From contig JADFUC010001257.1 of the NCBI GenBank assembly GCA_019722365.1, forward strand, positions 110,154-174,153: DNA of 64,000 nucleotides, written 5' to 3'. The notes beneath the pieces were generated by a model. The model did not search any database and was not told the DNA's origin. It saw only the letters and a program-made list of their open reading frames with translations. Source of the stretch: Lithospermum erythrorhizon. Taxonomy: Eukaryota; Streptophyta; Magnoliopsida; Boraginales; Boraginaceae. Both the position numbers and the translations under genes were made by a program. Shown here in pieces: positions 61,900 through 64,000 of the stretch. Each line of letters begins with the position of its first letter. The first letter of the stretch is position 1.

Positions 61900-62858
61900 A
61901 GAACTTAGAATTTCATTTTCGTGCAAATTAATTTCAATACTGAAGTACTTAAATTTCATGGATCACCAGTATCATTTCCTGACTCAATTTTTGTCAAAAT
62001 GACTATTCATTCTCTATATTGCCATTATTTAATTCCATAGTTTAGTTAAAAGCTGCTTTTAAATTGTATACGTCAGATTCTTATTTGGCTTTCTTGTTAC
62101 CAATTGGGATGATATCCTGAATAACCCTTAATAAATCTACAACTAAATTCCTGATCATCCATCTCAATCAAGTGTCTCAATTAGTAACACACCAATAAAA
62201 ATAGAACACATACAATTTTAAAAAATAAAACTAACTTCTTATTTAAACTAATCAATTAAATACTAACACGTAAGTAGTGAAATTGAGTCAGGAAGTATGT
62301 CACGCTTTGAAAACAATCAAATTTTAATACTCTTCTAGTACTCTTAATCTTAGATGCAATCGAATGATGCTCCGTTAAAATTGTTATCATTCTTCATTTA
62401 GGTCATTTACTTGAGTTCAAGTACAAGCCGATCAAACCCTGACAAGTTGAATATTTCATCGACGGTAAAAAATTCTTAACCTCATTGATCTATGATTTTC
62501 AACTAAAATGATTTCAACTTCAACCAATCCACAGTTATAGTAGAGAACACGAACGTACCCTAGTGATTTGGAGGTCTTCCAGAGAATTGTGAGAGGTCCC
62601 GAAGCTCGATTTTCATCGTAGAAGTATGGATTTTAAAAAAAAAACTCCACAATATAGTAGTCGAACTTAAGTCTTCTTAGCCTAATGGTTATCATCCAAG
62701 TGCTCCATTATATGATAAGCCTTTGCTTCATCCACAAAGGAATCTTATAAAACATTCTCCCTCTAAAAAAAAATTCACAGTTATAGAAGTTATGCATGAA
62801 CATAAATACTCATTACTTTTCCACACAAATATAGGTTGTTCGGTTGGAAATATGAGAT
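61900..62858. other. AT-rich intergenic, nothing recognised
   Basis: No domain-bearing frame or repeat. It ends in the purine-rich ggttggaaatatgagatg before the LTR. Confidence 0.5.
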
Positions 62859-63682
62859 GTTAGATCTCACAAAATATATATATGCTCGTTGAAGAATTAG
62901 ATTGTACAATCAATTATTACATTTAAAGTTATAAGTTTAGATATATGTTAATTGTTGGACAATTAATATATTAGGATTAATTCGATCGACTTAAGGATTA
63001 CGATGGGGTTTACCAGGCCCACTCATAATCTATATATTAATGACGTCAAGTTAACACAAATTAATATATTAATATTTACACCGAGTTTAAGTATAGCCAC
63101 ACGCATACAACAAGCCGAACTAATAATAATTGTATTATAACCTCCCGAGTATTAAGTGAAACATTAAAGAAACAATCGGGGCAAAAATCCAATGGTTGGA
63201 TTATTAGTAATATGCATGTGAAATAAATAGATAATAGAAAATTTATTTATTTAAATATATAGATATATACACATATTATATTTAAAGGGATAATTATTTG
63301 GATAAGTATTCTAATTATTTCTTTGATAAATAAAAGGAGATAAATTATCGAGAATAATTAAATGAACGGATAATTATTTGATAATTATTCTATTTAATTA
63401 TTATTATTAATAATTAAACGGTAAGATAATAGAAGTCAAGATAGTTTTACTCAAGGATAAGTTTTCCTCGCTGGCTTTAACCGGCTCTAGTAAAATGCAA
63501 GGAGAATTTGATTACTTTTGTCAAAAGCGGATCTAGTAGACACCGACATCGATTGCTCAAAGTCTACCATAATATTCCGCCGCAAATCCCGAATACACAC
63601 TCTCATATATTGCTGTTTTTATATTATTCATAAACTTGCTCTCGGCTTAGATAAATAGTTATTTTAATATCGAAACCCAACA
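62859..63682 (+). mobile_element. Copia-family LTR, forward strand
   Basis: Starts TGTTAGATCTCACAAAAT after the ggaaatatgagatg tract and ends ...cgaaacccaaca. It shares with the LTR at 19849-20751 (reverse complement) ggacaattaatatattagga, ggattacgatg, the ggggcaaaaatcc block, and ctagtaaaatgcaaggagaa. There is no PBS after it. The purine tract suggests the remains of a 3' LTR whose internal part is gone. Confidence 0.6.
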
Positions 63683-64000
63683 TGTTCTATGGAGGGAAAA
63701 GGAGATTTTGAAGGGAAAAAAGTGTATTTGAAAGTAGGACTACTTTTTGTGGAAAAATGTAAAACATCACACAAAAACTCTTTCTCAAATTTCCACCGAT
63801 TTCTTGATAACCGACCTGATTTTTTAATACTTTTCTAAAATCCGAATCGGCTTCGCATTTTGCTCCCCCCCAAAATCCGGTGAAATCCTGGCCCCATCGC
63901 ACTAATTAAGAAGTGTTAGTTCATGATTTTTATCTCCCCATCTCCAAAATTAACTTAATGTTATTTATAGAGCAATACGTAACTGAACGAAGTACAACAG
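63683..64000. other. Window end, nothing recognised
   Basis: The reverse-strand frame 63902-63687 has no known domain. Confidence 0.4.

Noticed and set aside
62670..62720. tRNA-like A box (tagcctaatggttatca)
   Set aside because: No matching anticodon arm, T arm or acceptor pairing could be made.

Overview
The window is nuclear DNA from a flowering plant, probably a eudicot. The evidence is an AT-rich background, plant LTR-retrotransposon lineages (copia, Tat, Tekay/Del, an Athila-like element), plant LINEs, a QALGGH-type C2H2 zinc-finger gene and an interrupted DDX3/Ded1-type helicase locus. It is gene-poor: two gene loci, one tRNA-like gene and a dense layer of old, nested transposable elements. 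Small indels are very frequent. Some may be assembly error, but several losses span tens to hundreds of bases and cannot be.

Layout. 1-1724: 3' end of an internally deleted Ty1/copia element with its 3' LTR. 2.5-3.2 kb: two Stowaway-type MITEs. 4.2-5.6 kb: C-terminal part of a LINE reverse transcriptase. 6.0-7.7 kb: two LTR copies of one copia family in opposite orientation. 7.96-12.7 kb: a DEAD-box helicase locus with a pyrimidine-rich leader, telo-box, five-unit minisatellite, and a body that has lost its motif I frame, motif Ia and most of RecA2. 13.7-20.75 kb: a reverse-strand copia element with gag and RNase H but no recognisable protease, integrase or RT. 22.9 kb: a tRNA-Val(UAC)-like gene with a damaged T arm. 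26.0-26.7 kb: a hAT-type element with a perfect 8-bp target duplication. 29.6-34 kb: an Athila-like element. 34.48-36.12 kb: a foldback-like element built from two facing arrays of about 29-bp repeats.

37.4-47.0 kb is a decayed but nearly full-layout Ty3/gypsy Tat element: LTR, PBS, gag, protease, RT, RNase H, second RNase H, integrase, antisense ORF region, LTR. 47.7-58.7 kb holds pieces of what looks like one reverse-strand LINE, split by a reverse-strand Tekay/Del element, a TIR transposon sitting between a repeated 8-mer, and a forward-strand Tekay LTR. 59.6-60.4 kb carries a GIS/ZFP8-like zinc-finger gene with a frameshift after the finger. 61.3-61.9 kb holds a duplicated segment and MITE-like ends, and 62.86-63.68 kb another copia-family LTR.

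No multi-gene pathway is encoded. The most unusual structure is the facing-array element at 34.5-36.1 kb. Next are the junctions where one LTR has internal retroelement sequence on both sides (Tekay at 48.5-53.1 kb, Athila-like at 29.6-34 kb).
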